The notes: generated from the sequence alone by a model not told the origin. A stretch of 64,000 nt of DNA from JAWKIW01 sp046331175 (GCA_046331175.1 JAXLRI010000004.1:1-64000); one strand, 5' to 3'. Shown: positions 55,219 to 64,000, counted from the first letter of the stretch. Program-made: numbers and translations.

Positions 55219-58191
55219 ATGCACGCCTCGCCCCCACCCGCCGGGTCGACCGGCTCCGGGCACCGGACCGCACGGATGCACGCCATCGGCAGCGGCCTGG
55301 CGATCGCGGCCCTCCTGGCCCTCCCCGTCGCCGCCCCCACCGCGCTCCCGCTCGCGAACACCCCGGCCTCGCCCCCGACGACGGATCCCCCCATCGACCC
55401 GACGAACGGGTTCCTCACCTTCGGCGCCACCGGCGCCCCGGCGAGCTGGACCGTGCCCGATGGCATCCGGTGCGTGTGGGTGACCGCCTGGGGCGGAGCG
55501 GGAGGCGCTGGCGGTCGATCGGCCGGCTTCCCCGGCGGGCAGGGTGGCTGGGCGTCGGCGGTCTCCGGGGTGGTCCTGGTGACCTCCGGGACCACGTTGG
55601 CCATCACCGTCGGCACCGCCGGCCGGGCCGCCGGTCCGGTGGCGGCGGGGATCGGCGGCTTCGGCGGCGGGGGCTCGGGAGGCGCCTCGACAGATGGCAG
55701 CGGCCAGTCGGGCGGCGGCGGTGGCGGCGGCGGCGCCAGCGCCATCACCGTCGGTGGCACACCGCTCGTCGTGGCGGCCGGCGGCGGCGGGGGCGGCGCC
55801 GGCCGCGACGGAGGCACGGGCGGCCTCGGCGGCTACTACGGCATGGACGGCGGGCCAGGCGATCCCCAGACCGCCACCGGCATGACGTACGTCGGCACCG
55901 GCGGCAAGGGCGCCAGCCTGACGGCGGCCGGCGCCGCCGGCGTGCTGACCTTCGGCGCGGCCGACCCCGAGGTCGTCGCCCCGACCGCCGGGAGCGGTCC
56001 GGTCGGCGGCAGCGGCGGGCGCGGTGCCTTCGGCGGGGGCGGCGGGGGCGGCGGGATCTGGGCCGGTGGCGGTGGCTACCCGTCGTCGCCCGGCAACGGC
56101 GCCGGGGGCGGCGGCGGCACGAGCCTGATCCCAAGCGGTGGCAGCTCCGAGATCGCCCCCTTCGGCGACGGCCGCATCACCATCGCCTGGACCTCGGAGA
56201 ACCCGGCGTGTGCCGGCCCGGTCCAACCGATCGCCTTCACCAGCACCCGTGACGACCCGGCGGGCGACATCTACCGGACGACGGTCGACGGCACGGTCAC
56301 GGGTCGGCTCACGTCCGATCCCGCCGCGGACAGCCAGCCGGCATGGTCCCCCGACGGCACCCGCATCGCCTTCGTCAGCAACCGCGACGGCAACGACGAG
56401 ATCTACGTCATGGACTCGGGGGGCGGGCACCAGACGCGGCTCACCTCGGACCCGGGCGCCGACGAGGAGCCGGACTGGTCCCCCGACGGCACCCGCATCG
56501 CCTTCTCGAGCGATCGAGAGGGTGCTGCTCTCGGGCACCCGGGGGAGCCCCAGGTGTTCGTGATGCGGGCCGACGGCTCGACCCCGACCCGGATCACCGC
56601 GGAGACGCCGCGCGCCCGGACGCCGAGCTGGTCCCCCGACGGCGGTCGCCTCGCCTACGACGCGTCCGGCGAGGTGAAGACGTCGCACATCGACGGGGCG
56701 TTCGCGACCAGCCTCGGCCTCGGCCGCAACCCGCGCTGGTCTCCCGACGGCACCGGCATCGCCTTCGACGTCGTCGACATGTCGACGAACACGCTCGAGG
56801 AGATCTACTGGATGCGGTCCGACGGCTCGAACCGGACCCGGCTGACCACCAGCCCCGACAAGCACGACGTGAAGCCGAGCTGGGGACCCGGCGGCACGAA
56901 GATCGTCTTCGCCAGCGACTCCTCCGGGAAGCCGCAGCTGTTCGTCTCGAACCTGGCCGGCACGAACACGCGGATCACGAACAACGCCGCCATCGACACC
57001 GACCCGGACTGGTGGCGGCCCAACACGACACCGATCGTCGCCGACCTGGGCGGGTGGTACACGCCGGTGGTGCCGGCTCGCATCCTCGACTCGCGCCCCG
57101 AGTCGCGGGTGGGCCCCTACTCGTCGGCGTGGGGCCCGGGTGACGTGCGCGACGTCGCGGTGACCGACGTCGGAGGCGTGCCCGCCGACGCCGAGGCCGT
57201 GGTGGTGAACCTGACGGGCGTCCTGCCCACCGCCGCCACCCACCTGACCCTCTGGCCGGCCGGCGACGCCAAGCCCCTGGCGTCGAACCTCAACCTCGAG
57301 GCCGGCCAGGTGGCGGCCAACCTCGCCACGGTGAAGGTGGGCGCCGGCGGGAGGATCTCGATCGCCAACAACTCCGGGTCGACCCACGTCGTCGTCGACG
57401 TGGTCGGCTACTACGCACCCGGACCTGTCGGCGGGCGCCACACCGGCGTCACCCCCACCCGGATCCTCGACTCCCGGGCCACGTCCACCGTGGGCCCCTT
57501 CGCCACCCCGTGGGGTCCTGGTGAGTCCCGCCGGCTGACCGTGGTCGGCGGCTCCGCCGCCGTGCCCGCCACCGCCGTCGCCGTGGTCCTCAACCTGACG
57601 GCGGTGCTGCCCACCGCGACCACCCACCTGACGCTGTGGCCGACGGGGTCCACCATGCCGACGGCCTCGAACCTCAACCTGCCCGCCGGCGACGTCCGCG
57701 CCAACCTCGCCGTCGTCAAGGTCGGGACCGAGGGTCGGATCTCGATCGCCAACAGCTCGGGCTCCACCGACCTGATCGCCGACCTGGTCGGCTACTACGC
57801 CCCCGGACCGTCGGGGGCCCGGTTCCACGCCATGGCCCCGACGCGGGTGCTCGACTCGCGACCCGAGTCGACGGTCGGGTCCGTCGACCTGCCGTGGGGC
57901 CCGCGAGAGACCCGATCGTTCATGGTGCTCGGACCGCTCGGCGTCGGCCTGCCCACCAACGCCACGGCGACGGTGCTCAACGTGACCGGGGTGCGACCGA
58001 CGGCCACCACCCACCTCACGGTCTGGTCGGGGGCCGAGGCGGTGCCGGTGGCGTCGAACCTCAACCTGCCCCCCGGCTCGGTGCGGCCCAACCTCGCGAT
58101 GGTGCAGATGGGCTCCTACGCGGTGTCCGTCTACAACAGCTCGGGGCAGACCGACGTCGTGGCCGACCTCGTCGGCTGGTTCGGCCCCTGA
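55219..58191 (+). CDS. Secreted Gly-rich / TolB-like propeller / three-repeat protein
   Basis: This 990-residue exported protein begins at an ATG with GGAAGGAGG 5 nt upstream. A signal peptide (hydrophobic about 22-45) is followed by a glycine-rich domain (about 60-330, with FLTFGATGAPASWTVPDG at its start), then a TolB-like β-propeller with PD40 repeats (WSPDGTRIAF and variants, about 335-600). Three C-terminal repeats of about 125 residues follow, each starting near PxRILDSR and ending VVGYYAP or VGWFGP. Such repeats occur at the C-termini of secreted actinobacterial proteins and may bind surface glycans. Its own function is unknown. Confidence 0.88.
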   Translation: MHASPPPAGSTGSGHRTARMHAIGSGLAIAALLALPVAAPTALPLANTPASPPTTDPPIDPTNGFLTFGATGAPASWTVPDGIRCVWVTAWGGAGGAGGRSAGFPGGQGGWASAVSGVVLVTSGTTLAITVGTAGRAAGPVAAGIGGFGGGGSGGASTDGSGQSGGGGGGGGASAITVGGTPLVVAAGGGGGGAGRDGGTGGLGGYYGMDGGPGDPQTATGMTYVGTGGKGASLTAAGAAGVLTFGAADPEVVAPTAGSGPVGGSGGRGAFGGGGGGGGIWAGGGGYPSSPGNGAGGGGGTSLIPSGGSSEIAPFGDGRITIAWTSENPACAGPVQPIAFTSTRDDPAGDIYRTTVDGTVTGRLTSDPAADSQPAWSPDGTRIAFVSNRDGNDEIYVMDSGGGHQTRLTSDPGADEEPDWSPDGTRIAFSSDREGAALGHPGEPQVFVMRADGSTPTRITAETPRARTPSWSPDGGRLAYDASGEVKTSHIDGAFATSLGLGRNPRWSPDGTGIAFDVVDMSTNTLEEIYWMRSDGSNRTRLTTSPDKHDVKPSWGPGGTKIVFASDSSGKPQLFVSNLAGTNTRITNNAAIDTDPDWWRPNTTPIVADLGGWYTPVVPARILDSRPESRVGPYSSAWGPGDVRDVAVTDVGGVPADAEAVVVNLTGVLPTAATHLTLWPAGDAKPLASNLNLEAGQVAANLATVKVGAGGRISIANNSGSTHVVVDVVGYYAPGPVGGRHTGVTPTRILDSRATSTVGPFATPWGPGESRRLTVVGGSAAVPATAVAVVLNLTAVLPTATTHLTLWPTGSTMPTASNLNLPAGDVRANLAVVKVGTEGRISIANSSGSTDLIADLVGYYAPGPSGARFHAMAPTRVLDSRPESTVGSVDLPWGPRETRSFMVLGPLGVGLPTNATATVLNVTGVRPTATTHLTVWSGAEAVPVASNLNLPPGSVRPNLAMVQMGSYAVSVYNSSGQTDVVADLVGWFGP

Positions 58192-58308
58192 ACGCCCGCG
58201 GACCGCGACGCCGCAGGCCACCGACGGGCCAGCAGAGGCCGGTCCCGGCGACGCTCGCCACCCCAGCCGTCGCGCTACCGTGCGCCGACCTCTTGGGAAG
58301 GGAGAGCC

Positions 58309-59205
58309 ATGACTCGGTGGCGCGTGGTGGCGGCAGCGGCGGCGGTGGGGCTGATGGGAGCGGCCACGGGCGCCTGCTCGTCCAGCTCGAGCACGGCGTC
58401 GGGCAGCTCGTCGACGACGGCGAAGCCCACGAGCGGCACTGGCAGCTCGGGCGGAGCGACGACCGGCACGGCCCAACCCAAGGCCGGCTCCGCCTCCGGC
58501 GAGGTGAAGAAGATCAAGGGCGCTTCGGGGGCCGACATCCAGGCCAAGGCCCCGCTCGAGAACCCCACGTTCAACGCCAAGGTCCAGTACGCCGACCCGA
58601 TCACGCCCGACGCCACCTTCACGGCCTCGGGCACGGTCGACGGCACGTCGCTGTCCCAGCTGGGCTCGTGGACGGCCAAGCCGACCGGCGAGGGCTCGGC
58701 CTCAGGTGGATCGACCACGACCACCTCCGGCGGGGCCACCGCCAAGCCGGCCTCGTTCTCGCAGACGCCCGGCACGGCGCCGTCGTCCTCGGCCACGCCG
58801 CCCGGTGACGAGAGCGACCTGTGCAACGGCTCCGAGCAGTTCGGCTGCATCGTCTACAGCACCGGCTGGGTGCGCCTGGCCGCCGACGCCGGCACCACCT
58901 CGTCGATCACCTGCCCAGCCGACCACCCCTACATCCAGGGCCCCTGGGTCTCGTCCCTCGACCCCGAGAACGGGGTGACCAACTGGGCGTTCGACCCCCA
59001 GTGGGACTGGGCCCGCGACCACTGGACGATCACGGTGTGGACCCTCGGCCAGTCGGGCAACGGGTGGAGGTTCGGCGCCCAGAACTGGAACACGGTGTTC
59101 GGCGACGCCTGGCACTACGCCGTGTACATCGCCTGCGGCACCCAGCAGAGCCAGCCGCCGAGCCAGCCGCCGCCGGCGGCCAGCCCCGGCACCACGGCCG
59201 GCTGA
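58309..59205 (+). CDS. Ser/Thr-rich lipoprotein of unknown function
   Basis: This 298-residue protein has a lipobox ending at Cys23 (ATGAC), then a long Ser/Thr/Gly-rich stalk. The C-terminal domain (about 165-285) contains four cysteines and many Trp/Tyr residues (WAFDPQWDWARDHWTITVW, WRFGAQNWNTVFGDAWHY), suggesting a disulfide-stabilised β domain. A good AAGGGAG ribosome site precedes the ATG. No family was recognised. Confidence 0.8.
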   Translation: MTRWRVVAAAAAVGLMGAATGACSSSSSTASGSSSTTAKPTSGTGSSGGATTGTAQPKAGSASGEVKKIKGASGADIQAKAPLENPTFNAKVQYADPITPDATFTASGTVDGTSLSQLGSWTAKPTGEGSASGGSTTTTSGGATAKPASFSQTPGTAPSSSATPPGDESDLCNGSEQFGCIVYSTGWVRLAADAGTTSSITCPADHPYIQGPWVSSLDPENGVTNWAFDPQWDWARDHWTITVWTLGQSGNGWRFGAQNWNTVFGDAWHYAVYIACGTQQSQPPSQPPPAASPGTTAG

Positions 59206-59211
59206 CCGGTC

Positions 59212-59228
59212 CCGGGCGATCCGCCCGG
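59212..59228. terminator. Short perfect hairpin between convergent genes
   Basis: CCGGGCG and CGCCCGG flank a 3-nt loop in the 34-bp gap between the lipoprotein gene and the convergent transporter gene. Confidence 0.45.
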
Positions 59229-59239
59229 CTGGCCGTCGG

Positions 59240-60127
59240 TCAGGTCGTCGGATCGGAGGTCGCGGTGGCTGGCGCGACTGGGGCCGGGGCGAAGCTGACC
59301 GGCGCACCGAACGCGGCTCGCCGCGACACGCGGTGCAGGGCGTTGAGGACCGGTCGTCCGAGGACCAGCACGAGCACGACGTTGGTGAGGGCGCGCGGGA
59401 TGTCCCACCCGAGCGACGTCGTGATGGTGAAGGCCCAGAAGCGGCCGAGGTTCTCGCCCAGCGGCGCGCCCGGGACGAAGGCCAGCTGGCTGCCCGGGTC
59501 GACGGCGTAGGGCCAGAACCACATGTTCATGATCAGCCCGTAGGCCAGGCCGGCGACCGCCGCGTAGCCGGCCAGCAGGAAGATCTCGGCCCGACCCTTG
59601 GCCGGGGGCAGGCACCCGGCGAAGAAGCCGACCCAGCCGGCGGCGATCATCTGGAACGGCAGCCACGGGCCGACCCCACCCGTCAGCAGCGCCGAGGCGA
59701 AGAGCGTGAGGGCGCCGAGCACGAAGCCGAACCCCCGCCCGAGCACCCGCCCCGACGGGATCAGCACGAAGAACAGCGGCTCGAACCCGCCGAGGCCGCC
59801 CGACGGCAGCCGCAGCGCGGCACCGCACGCGGCGAGCACGCCGAGCAGGGCGATGGCCTTGGCGTCGAGGGCGCCCTCGGCGATCTCGCTGACGACGATG
59901 GCGAGCAGCAGCGGGAGCAGCAGCACGAAGATCCACGGTGCGTCGGCGGCGTGGGCGGCGTCGGGCGAGCCGCCGTCGGGCGAGGCCAGCAGCGGCCAGC
60001 AGAAGGCGATGACGCCGAGCACCGACGTGACCCCGAGCAACGCCCACGCCCGCGGCCGCAAGCGCACCACCGAGCGCCGGCGCACCGGGGACGTCACGGG
60101 ACCACGATCCGACGCGGCGGCGGTCAC
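59240..60127 (-). CDS. ECF transporter substrate-binding (S) component
   Basis: This 295-residue protein has about six to eight membrane helices. GGLGGFEPLFFVLIPSGRVLG and GGVGPWLPFQMIAAGWVGFFAG are typical of actinobacterial ECF S components that accompany a fused ATPase. It captures the substrate and toppled-in delivery is powered by the ATPase/EcfT module encoded upstream. The GTG overlaps the ATPase stop (GTGA). The substrate cannot be read from sequence; a cobalamin-type or other vitamin precursor is possible. Confidence 0.8.
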   Translation of the reverse strand: MTAAASDRGPVTSPVRRRSVVRLRPRAWALLGVTSVLGVIAFCWPLLASPDGGSPDAAHAADAPWIFVLLLPLLLAIVVSEIAEGALDAKAIALLGVLAACGAALRLPSGGLGGFEPLFFVLIPSGRVLGRGFGFVLGALTLFASALLTGGVGPWLPFQMIAAGWVGFFAGCLPPAKGRAEIFLLAGYAAVAGLAYGLIMNMWFWPYAVDPGSQLAFVPGAPLGENLGRFWAFTITTSLGWDIPRALTNVVLVLVLGRPVLNALHRVSRRAAFGAPVSFAPAPVAPATATSDPTT

Positions 60128-61800
60128 GCGCCACCTCCCAAGGTGCCGCCGGCGGCGAGGGCCAGGGCGACCTCGTCGACGGTGAGCCAGGCCTCGGGGG
60201 CCAGCACCTTGGCCACCTGGGGGGCGAACACCGGCGAGTGGGTGACCACCTCGCGGGCCGGCCCGTCGGCCACCACCTCACCTCCGGCCAGCACGACCGC
60301 CCGGTCGGCGAGGGTGGCCACCACCTCGACGTCGTGGGTGGCCAGCACGATGCTGCGCCCCTCGTCGGCCAGCTCGCGCAGCACCGCGACCAGGCGATCC
60401 TTGGCGTCGTAGTCGAGGCCGCGGGTCGGCTCGTCGAGCAGCAGCAGCGGCGGGTCGGCGGCCAGCACGATGGCCAGCGCCAGACCGAGCCGCTGCCCCT
60501 CGGACAGGTCACGGGGGTGGGCGTCGTCGGCGATGCCGGCGACGATGGCGTCGAGACGGCGCCGCGCGGTGCCCGCCGGAGCGCCGGCGTCACGGTCGGC
60601 AGCGGCGAGCTCGGTGCCGACGCGATCGGCCACCAGCAGCAGACCGGGATCCTGCGGCACGAGGCCGGCGAGCCGCAGGGCCTTGCGGGCCGGCAGGCGG
60701 TGCAGCTCGGCGCCGGCCACCTCGACCCGGCCCGACGTCGGCGCCCGCAGACCGACGAGGTGGTGCAGCAGCGTGGACTTGCCCGAGCCGTTGCGACCCA
60801 TCAGGGCGCAGATCTCGCCCTCGTGCAGGTCGAGGTCGACCGACCGCAGCGCCTCGATCCGCCCGTAGGCGGCGTGCAGCCGCTGCATCCGGGCCACCAC
60901 GTCACCGGGCGTGCGGGTGGGTGGGGGCGGCGCCACGCCGGCCAGCGACGAGCGCAGCGGTGCCGCAGCCCGCCGGGCATCGCGCACCGAGAGCGGCAGG
61001 GGCGACCAGCCGGCCAACCGGCCCAGCTGCACCACCGGCGGCGCCACCGGCGCGGCCTGCATCGCATCCGCGGGCGAGGCGTCGGTGACGGTGCCGTCGC
61101 CGGCGACGACCACGACCCGGTCGGCGTACTGCACCACCCGCTCCAGGCGGTGCTCGGCGACGAGGACGGTCACGCCCAGGTCGTGCACCAGACGGGTGAG
61201 GGCTGCCAGCACCTCCTCGGCCGCGGCCGGGTCGAGCGCCGAGGTCGGCTCGTCGAGCACCAGCACCGACGGCGAGGCGGTCAGCACCGAGCCGATGGCC
61301 ACCCGCTGCTGCTGGCCGCCCGACAGCGTGGACAGGGGCCGCTCCCGCAGGTCCTGCAGGCCGAGGAGGTCGACGACGTCCTCGACCCGGCGGCGCATGA
61401 CGTCGGGGGCCACGCCGAGGTTCTCCATCACGTAGGCCAGCTCGTCCTCGACGGTGTCGGTGACGAAGCCCGACACCGGGTCCTGGCCGACCACGCCGAC
61501 GGTGCCGGCCAGCTCGCGGGGCGGGTGGTCGGCGGTGCGGCGACCGGCCACCACGACGTCGCCGGCGAGGTGACCGCCGGTGAAGCGCGGGACCAGGCCG
61601 TTGACCGCCCGCAGCAACGTGGACTTGCCGGTGCCGGTCCGCCCGACCACCAGCGCCAGCTCGCCCTCGTCGATGGTCAGCCGCACACCGGCCAGCGTGG
61701 GCGCGGCGGCGTCGGGGTAGGTGAAGGTGACGTCGTCGAAGGCCACGGCGGCGACCCCGAGCGGTCGGTCGACGGGCAGCAGCGGCGTGCCGGTGCTCAC
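60124..61800 (-). CDS. ECF transporter fused double ATPase (EcfA-EcfA')
   Basis: This 558-residue protein has two ABC ATPase domains in tandem. The first (about 15-240) has Walker A GRTGTGKST, signature LSGGQQQR and Walker B VLVLDEPTSALD. The second (about 310-530) has Walker A GRNGSGKST, signature LSEGQRLG and Walker B LLLLDEPTRGLD. Both have Q-loops and switch histidines (AEHRLE, ATHDVE), so both sites look active. The GTG overlaps the EcfT stop (GTGA), and the stop overlaps the S component start. Confidence 0.95.
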   Translation of the reverse strand: MSTGTPLLPVDRPLGVAAVAFDDVTFTYPDAAAPTLAGVRLTIDEGELALVVGRTGTGKSTLLRAVNGLVPRFTGGHLAGDVVVAGRRTADHPPRELAGTVGVVGQDPVSGFVTDTVEDELAYVMENLGVAPDVMRRRVEDVVDLLGLQDLRERPLSTLSGGQQQRVAIGSVLTASPSVLVLDEPTSALDPAAAEEVLAALTRLVHDLGVTVLVAEHRLERVVQYADRVVVVAGDGTVTDASPADAMQAAPVAPPVVQLGRLAGWSPLPLSVRDARRAAAPLRSSLAGVAPPPPTRTPGDVVARMQRLHAAYGRIEALRSVDLDLHEGEICALMGRNGSGKSTLLHHLVGLRAPTSGRVEVAGAELHRLPARKALRLAGLVPQDPGLLLVADRVGTELAAADRDAGAPAGTARRRLDAIVAGIADDAHPRDLSEGQRLGLALAIVLAADPPLLLLDEPTRGLDYDAKDRLVAVLRELADEGRSIVLATHDVEVVATLADRAVVLAGGEVVADGPAREVVTHSPVFAPQVAKVLAPEAWLTVDEVALALAAGGTLGGGA

Positions 61801-63242
61801 CGGTCCACCCCCGCACCCGGTGTGGCGACAGCCCCGATCCGCAGCGCGCCGATGCCGGCGGTCGCCGGATCGGGCGGTCCTGCCGACGGCGGACCGACGG
61901 ACCAGCCCGATGACGGGTCGTCGGACGAGGCGGGGCCCGGGACGTCGGACCGGCCGGGAACGCCGGACCGGCCGGGAACGCCGGACCGGCCGGGAACGCC
62001 GGACCGGCCGGGAGCGCCGGACGGGTCGGCGATCGACGAGGCGACGGCGGTGCGCTGCTCGTCGGGCGCCGCCACCTCGCCGCCGACGATCGGCGGGAGC
62101 GGGGCGACGACGGCCGGGACCAGCCCGACCAGGATGCCGACGACCGCCGGCCAGGCGAGACCGGGCCACGTGAGCGGCACCAACGCCGGCTGCAGCGAGG
62201 CGGGATCAGTGGCGCCGGCGATCAGGCTGCCGGCCAGGGCGACGACCCCGCTGGCGGCGATGGCCCACTCGGGCCAGGCCCAGGGGTCGGGTCGGTAGCG
62301 GGTGCGGGTGCTGCGGCGGCCGCCGGCGAACAGGGCAGCGGCGAGCAGCGCCGAGCCGATGCCGAGGACCGGCAGCCCGAGCGACCGCGGCGCACCGGCG
62401 TCGAGCACGGCGTAGAGGCCGACGCACACCGCGAGCAGCCCGACGGCGGTGGCGCCGGCGGCGATCGCCCGCGCCCTTGCCGAGGCGTCCCCGCGCCGGC
62501 CGTAGCCGCGCGCGTCCATCGATGCCGCGAGCGACACCGACCGGTCCAGCGCGCCCTCGAGCACGGGTAGGGCCAGGCCGCGCACGGCGTGCAGGCCCCG
62601 CGTCGGCCGACCGCGGAGCCGCCGCGCGTCGCGCAACCGACCGAGCGACGTGACCGCCTGCGGCGCGAACGACAGGGCCACCGTGACGGCGACCCCGGCC
62701 TCGTACAGCACCGCCGGCAGCGAGCGCAGCATGCGGTACGGGCTGCACAGCGAGTTGAGGGCGCCGAACACGGCGAGCAGCACGGCGAGGCGGAAGCCGG
62801 CGGCGAAGGCCTGCACGAGCATCGGGACGGTCACCTCGCCCCCCAGGTGCACGCCCGCCATCCACGCCGGCAGCTCGACGGTGGGGATGGTGAACACGAC
62901 CGTGCCGGGCAGGCGGGCCCCGAACAGCACGGTCAGCAGCATGCGCAGGGCGACCACGACGAGCCCGAGCTTCAGGAACGACGAGAACGACCGCGACCAC
63001 GGCGCCGACGACCGGCGGGCCGCCACCACGTAGGCCACCACCGCGAGCAGCAGCGCCAGCAGCACGACGTTCGTGGTGCGCATCGCCACCGCGGCGAGGC
63101 CACCGGCCCACAGCCACCACGCGCCCGGGTGCACCGACCGCCGGGCCGCCGGCCGCAGCCGCAGCCGCGACCCGCTGGGCCGCTGCAGCTGGCGGACCTG
63201 TCGGGGCCGTCCCGGTGCTCCGACTCCCGCCGAGCCGGTCAC
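61797..63242 (-). CDS. ECF transporter transmembrane (EcfT) component
   Basis: This 481-residue protein has membrane helices in its first 200 residues and the coupling-helix motif SMDARGYGRRG expected of EcfT. Further helices follow (about 240-370). The C-terminal 110 residues are atypical: hydrophilic, with a GRSGVP pentapeptide-like repeat encoded by 15-bp DNA repeats. The GTG overlaps the stop of the upstream secreted-protein gene (GTGA). Confidence 0.88.
   Translation of the reverse strand: MTGSAGVGAPGRPRQVRQLQRPSGSRLRLRPAARRSVHPGAWWLWAGGLAAVAMRTTNVVLLALLLAVVAYVVAARRSSAPWSRSFSSFLKLGLVVVALRMLLTVLFGARLPGTVVFTIPTVELPAWMAGVHLGGEVTVPMLVQAFAAGFRLAVLLAVFGALNSLCSPYRMLRSLPAVLYEAGVAVTVALSFAPQAVTSLGRLRDARRLRGRPTRGLHAVRGLALPVLEGALDRSVSLAASMDARGYGRRGDASARARAIAAGATAVGLLAVCVGLYAVLDAGAPRSLGLPVLGIGSALLAAALFAGGRRSTRTRYRPDPWAWPEWAIAASGVVALAGSLIAGATDPASLQPALVPLTWPGLAWPAVVGILVGLVPAVVAPLPPIVGGEVAAPDEQRTAVASSIADPSGAPGRSGVPGRSGVPGRSGVPGRSDVPGPASSDDPSSGWSVGPPSAGPPDPATAGIGALRIGAVATPGAGVDR
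61935..62024. repeat. 15-bp tandem repeat inside ecfT
   Basis: Units of GGAACGCCGGACCGGCC-like sequence repeat at 15-bp intervals about five times and encode Gly-Arg-Ser-Gly-Val-Pro repeats in the hydrophilic C-terminal tail of EcfT. Confidence 0.8.
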
Positions 63243-64000
63243 GTGTCGGCCCCGCGCCGCATCCGCACCACCGCCGCCGCCGCCAGTCCGACCCCCACGA
63301 CGGCCACGCCACCGACCGCCCACGGCGCGCCGCCCGCCTCGGCGCCGGCGGCCGCGGGCACGGCGGCCAGCTCGCTGACCCCGTCGCCGCCGGTCGTGCC
63401 GTCGGTCGACCCGCCGGGATCGGCGGCGCCGGCCTCGGCCGGGACGGTGCCCCGCGCCGCGGCGGGCACCTCGCCGGAGGTGGCGTCACCCGGCGCACCG
63501 GCCGGGGGCTCGCCAGGGGTGGTGGACGAGGTGGGAGCGGTCGAGGTGGGATCGGCGCCACCGGCCGACTGGGCGCCACCGGCCGGTGGGGCGGCGCCGC
63601 CCGGGACCGCGTCACCAGCGGGAAGGGGCGTGGGCACGACGCGCGGGGCGGTCACGGTGGGCACGACGATCGGCGCCGCGGCGGTGGTCGTGGTGGAGGG
63701 CGCCGGAACGCACGTGGCCGCCGGATCGGCGGGGGCGTTCGGTGGCGGGTCGCCCGGCTTGCCGGTGCCCTCGACGAAGTGCCAGCCCTCGGTGACGCCG
63801 GCCGACGCCTTGCGGAAGCCGGGGCCGACGCTCATGTACTGCCAGCCACCCGCCGTGCCCGTGAAGTAGGCCCAGTAGCGGTAGCCCGAGGACGTGCGCT
63901 CGCCACAGCCGCTTGCCGGGTACACCGCCCCACTGGGCGGGCCGATCCCGCAGAGCAGGCCGGCGTCGTTGAACCGCAGCGTGAAACCAGCGGCCCCCAG
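63239..64000 (-). CDS. Exported protein of the ECF operon, 5' end outside window
   Basis: The frame is open to the window edge, so the start and any signal peptide are missing; 253 residues are visible. The N-terminal visible part (LLCGIGPPSGAVYPASGCG, then YRYWAYFTGTAGGWQYMSVG and GVTEGWHF) is a small Trp/Tyr-rich domain with two cysteines, of a type seen beside actinobacterial ECF operons. A Pro/Thr/Ala-rich stalk (about 75-205) and a C-terminal membrane helix ending in basic residues (RMRRGADT) follow. It is probably a surface protein that helps capture the transporter substrate; this is inferred from the GTGA coupling to ecfT. Confidence 0.78.
   Translation of the reverse strand: MGAAGFTLRFNDAGLLCGIGPPSGAVYPASGCGERTSSGYRYWAYFTGTAGGWQYMSVGPGFRKASAGVTEGWHFVEGTGKPGDPPPNAPADPAATCVPAPSTTTTAAAPIVVPTVTAPRVVPTPLPAGDAVPGGAAPPAGGAQSAGGADPTSTAPTSSTTPGEPPAGAPGDATSGEVPAAARGTVPAEAGAADPGGSTDGTTGGDGVSELAAVPAAAGAEAGGAPWAVGGVAVVGVGLAAAAVVRMRRGADT

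Noticed and set aside
63800..64000. Cobalamin riboswitch for the ECF operon
   Set aside because: The sequence to the window edge is coding for the accessory protein; any leader lies beyond the window.
1..64000. tRNA, rRNA, integrase, transposase or phage genes
   Set aside because: None were recognised on either strand; the AT-rich patch near 54000 is a promoter, not an attachment site.

Overview
The window is very GC-rich DNA with dense, short-spaced genes on both strands, many GTG starts and many 4-bp ATGA/GTGA stop-start overlaps. The gene content is actinobacterial: DUF2510 motifs (WWxASDGxWYPP), TolB-like plus three-fold repeat secreted proteins, an OmpR/HK pair of MprAB type, an ECF transporter with a fused double ATPase, and many Thr/Ser-rich lipoproteins. 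I infer an actinobacterium, possibly of the Acidimicrobiia, but no rRNA or marker gene is present to prove it. No rRNA, tRNA, CRISPR array, phage module or transposase was recognised.

Layout. 1-4.2 kb: an envelope operon on the minus strand (lipoprotein, class A penicillin-binding protein, single-pass membrane protein), followed by a small coiled-coil protein. 4.9-9.1 kb: queC-queE and queD for preQ0 synthesis, separated by a lipoprotein and a type-1 thiolase-like protein. 9.2-13.6 kb: a second coiled-coil protein, a large anchored surface protein, and a DUF47/PiT phosphate uptake pair. 13.8-18.0 kb: a B12-binding-type radical SAM enzyme, a DsbA/FrnE-like oxidoreductase and an ABC1/UbiB-type kinase. 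18.2-21.4 kb: a secreted protein divergent from a response regulator/histidine kinase pair, then a 12-copy 24-bp tandem repeat. 21.5-26.0 kb: a biotin operon bioA-(exported esterase)-bioF-bioD. 26-36.6 kb: zinc-ribbon, DUF2510, tail-anchored HEPN, M3 peptidase, CpaE-like ATPase, polyproline-tailed and TPR proteins.

36.9-40.5 kb: a three-gene envelope operon with two phosphodiester-glycosidase-like proteins around an esterase. 40.5-43.8 kb: a coupled minus-strand operon of an inositol-oxygenase-like diiron protein, an FAD oxidoreductase and a family 2 glycosyltransferase. 43.8-53.9 kb: a 2-hydroxyacid dehydrogenase, membrane and secreted proteins, a PAP2-like/protein-kinase-like fusion, a PEBP lipoprotein, a Tat-exported phosphoesterase, a LOG-like protein and a methyltransferase. 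54-59.2 kb: an AT-rich promoter driving a small ferredoxin-fold protein and a MarR regulator, then two exported proteins. 59.2-64 kb: a four-gene ECF transporter operon whose first gene runs off the window.

A recurring regulatory theme is a TAnnnT hexamer 6-9 nt before the start codon, seen before at least fifteen genes. This suggests that leaderless transcripts are common here, and I used it to choose several starts. The strongest candidates for undescribed biology are the inositol-oxygenase-like/FAD/glycosyltransferase operon, the degenerate PAP2-kinase fusion with its coupled partner, the tail-anchored HEPN protein, and the phased direct repeats in front of the two-component system.
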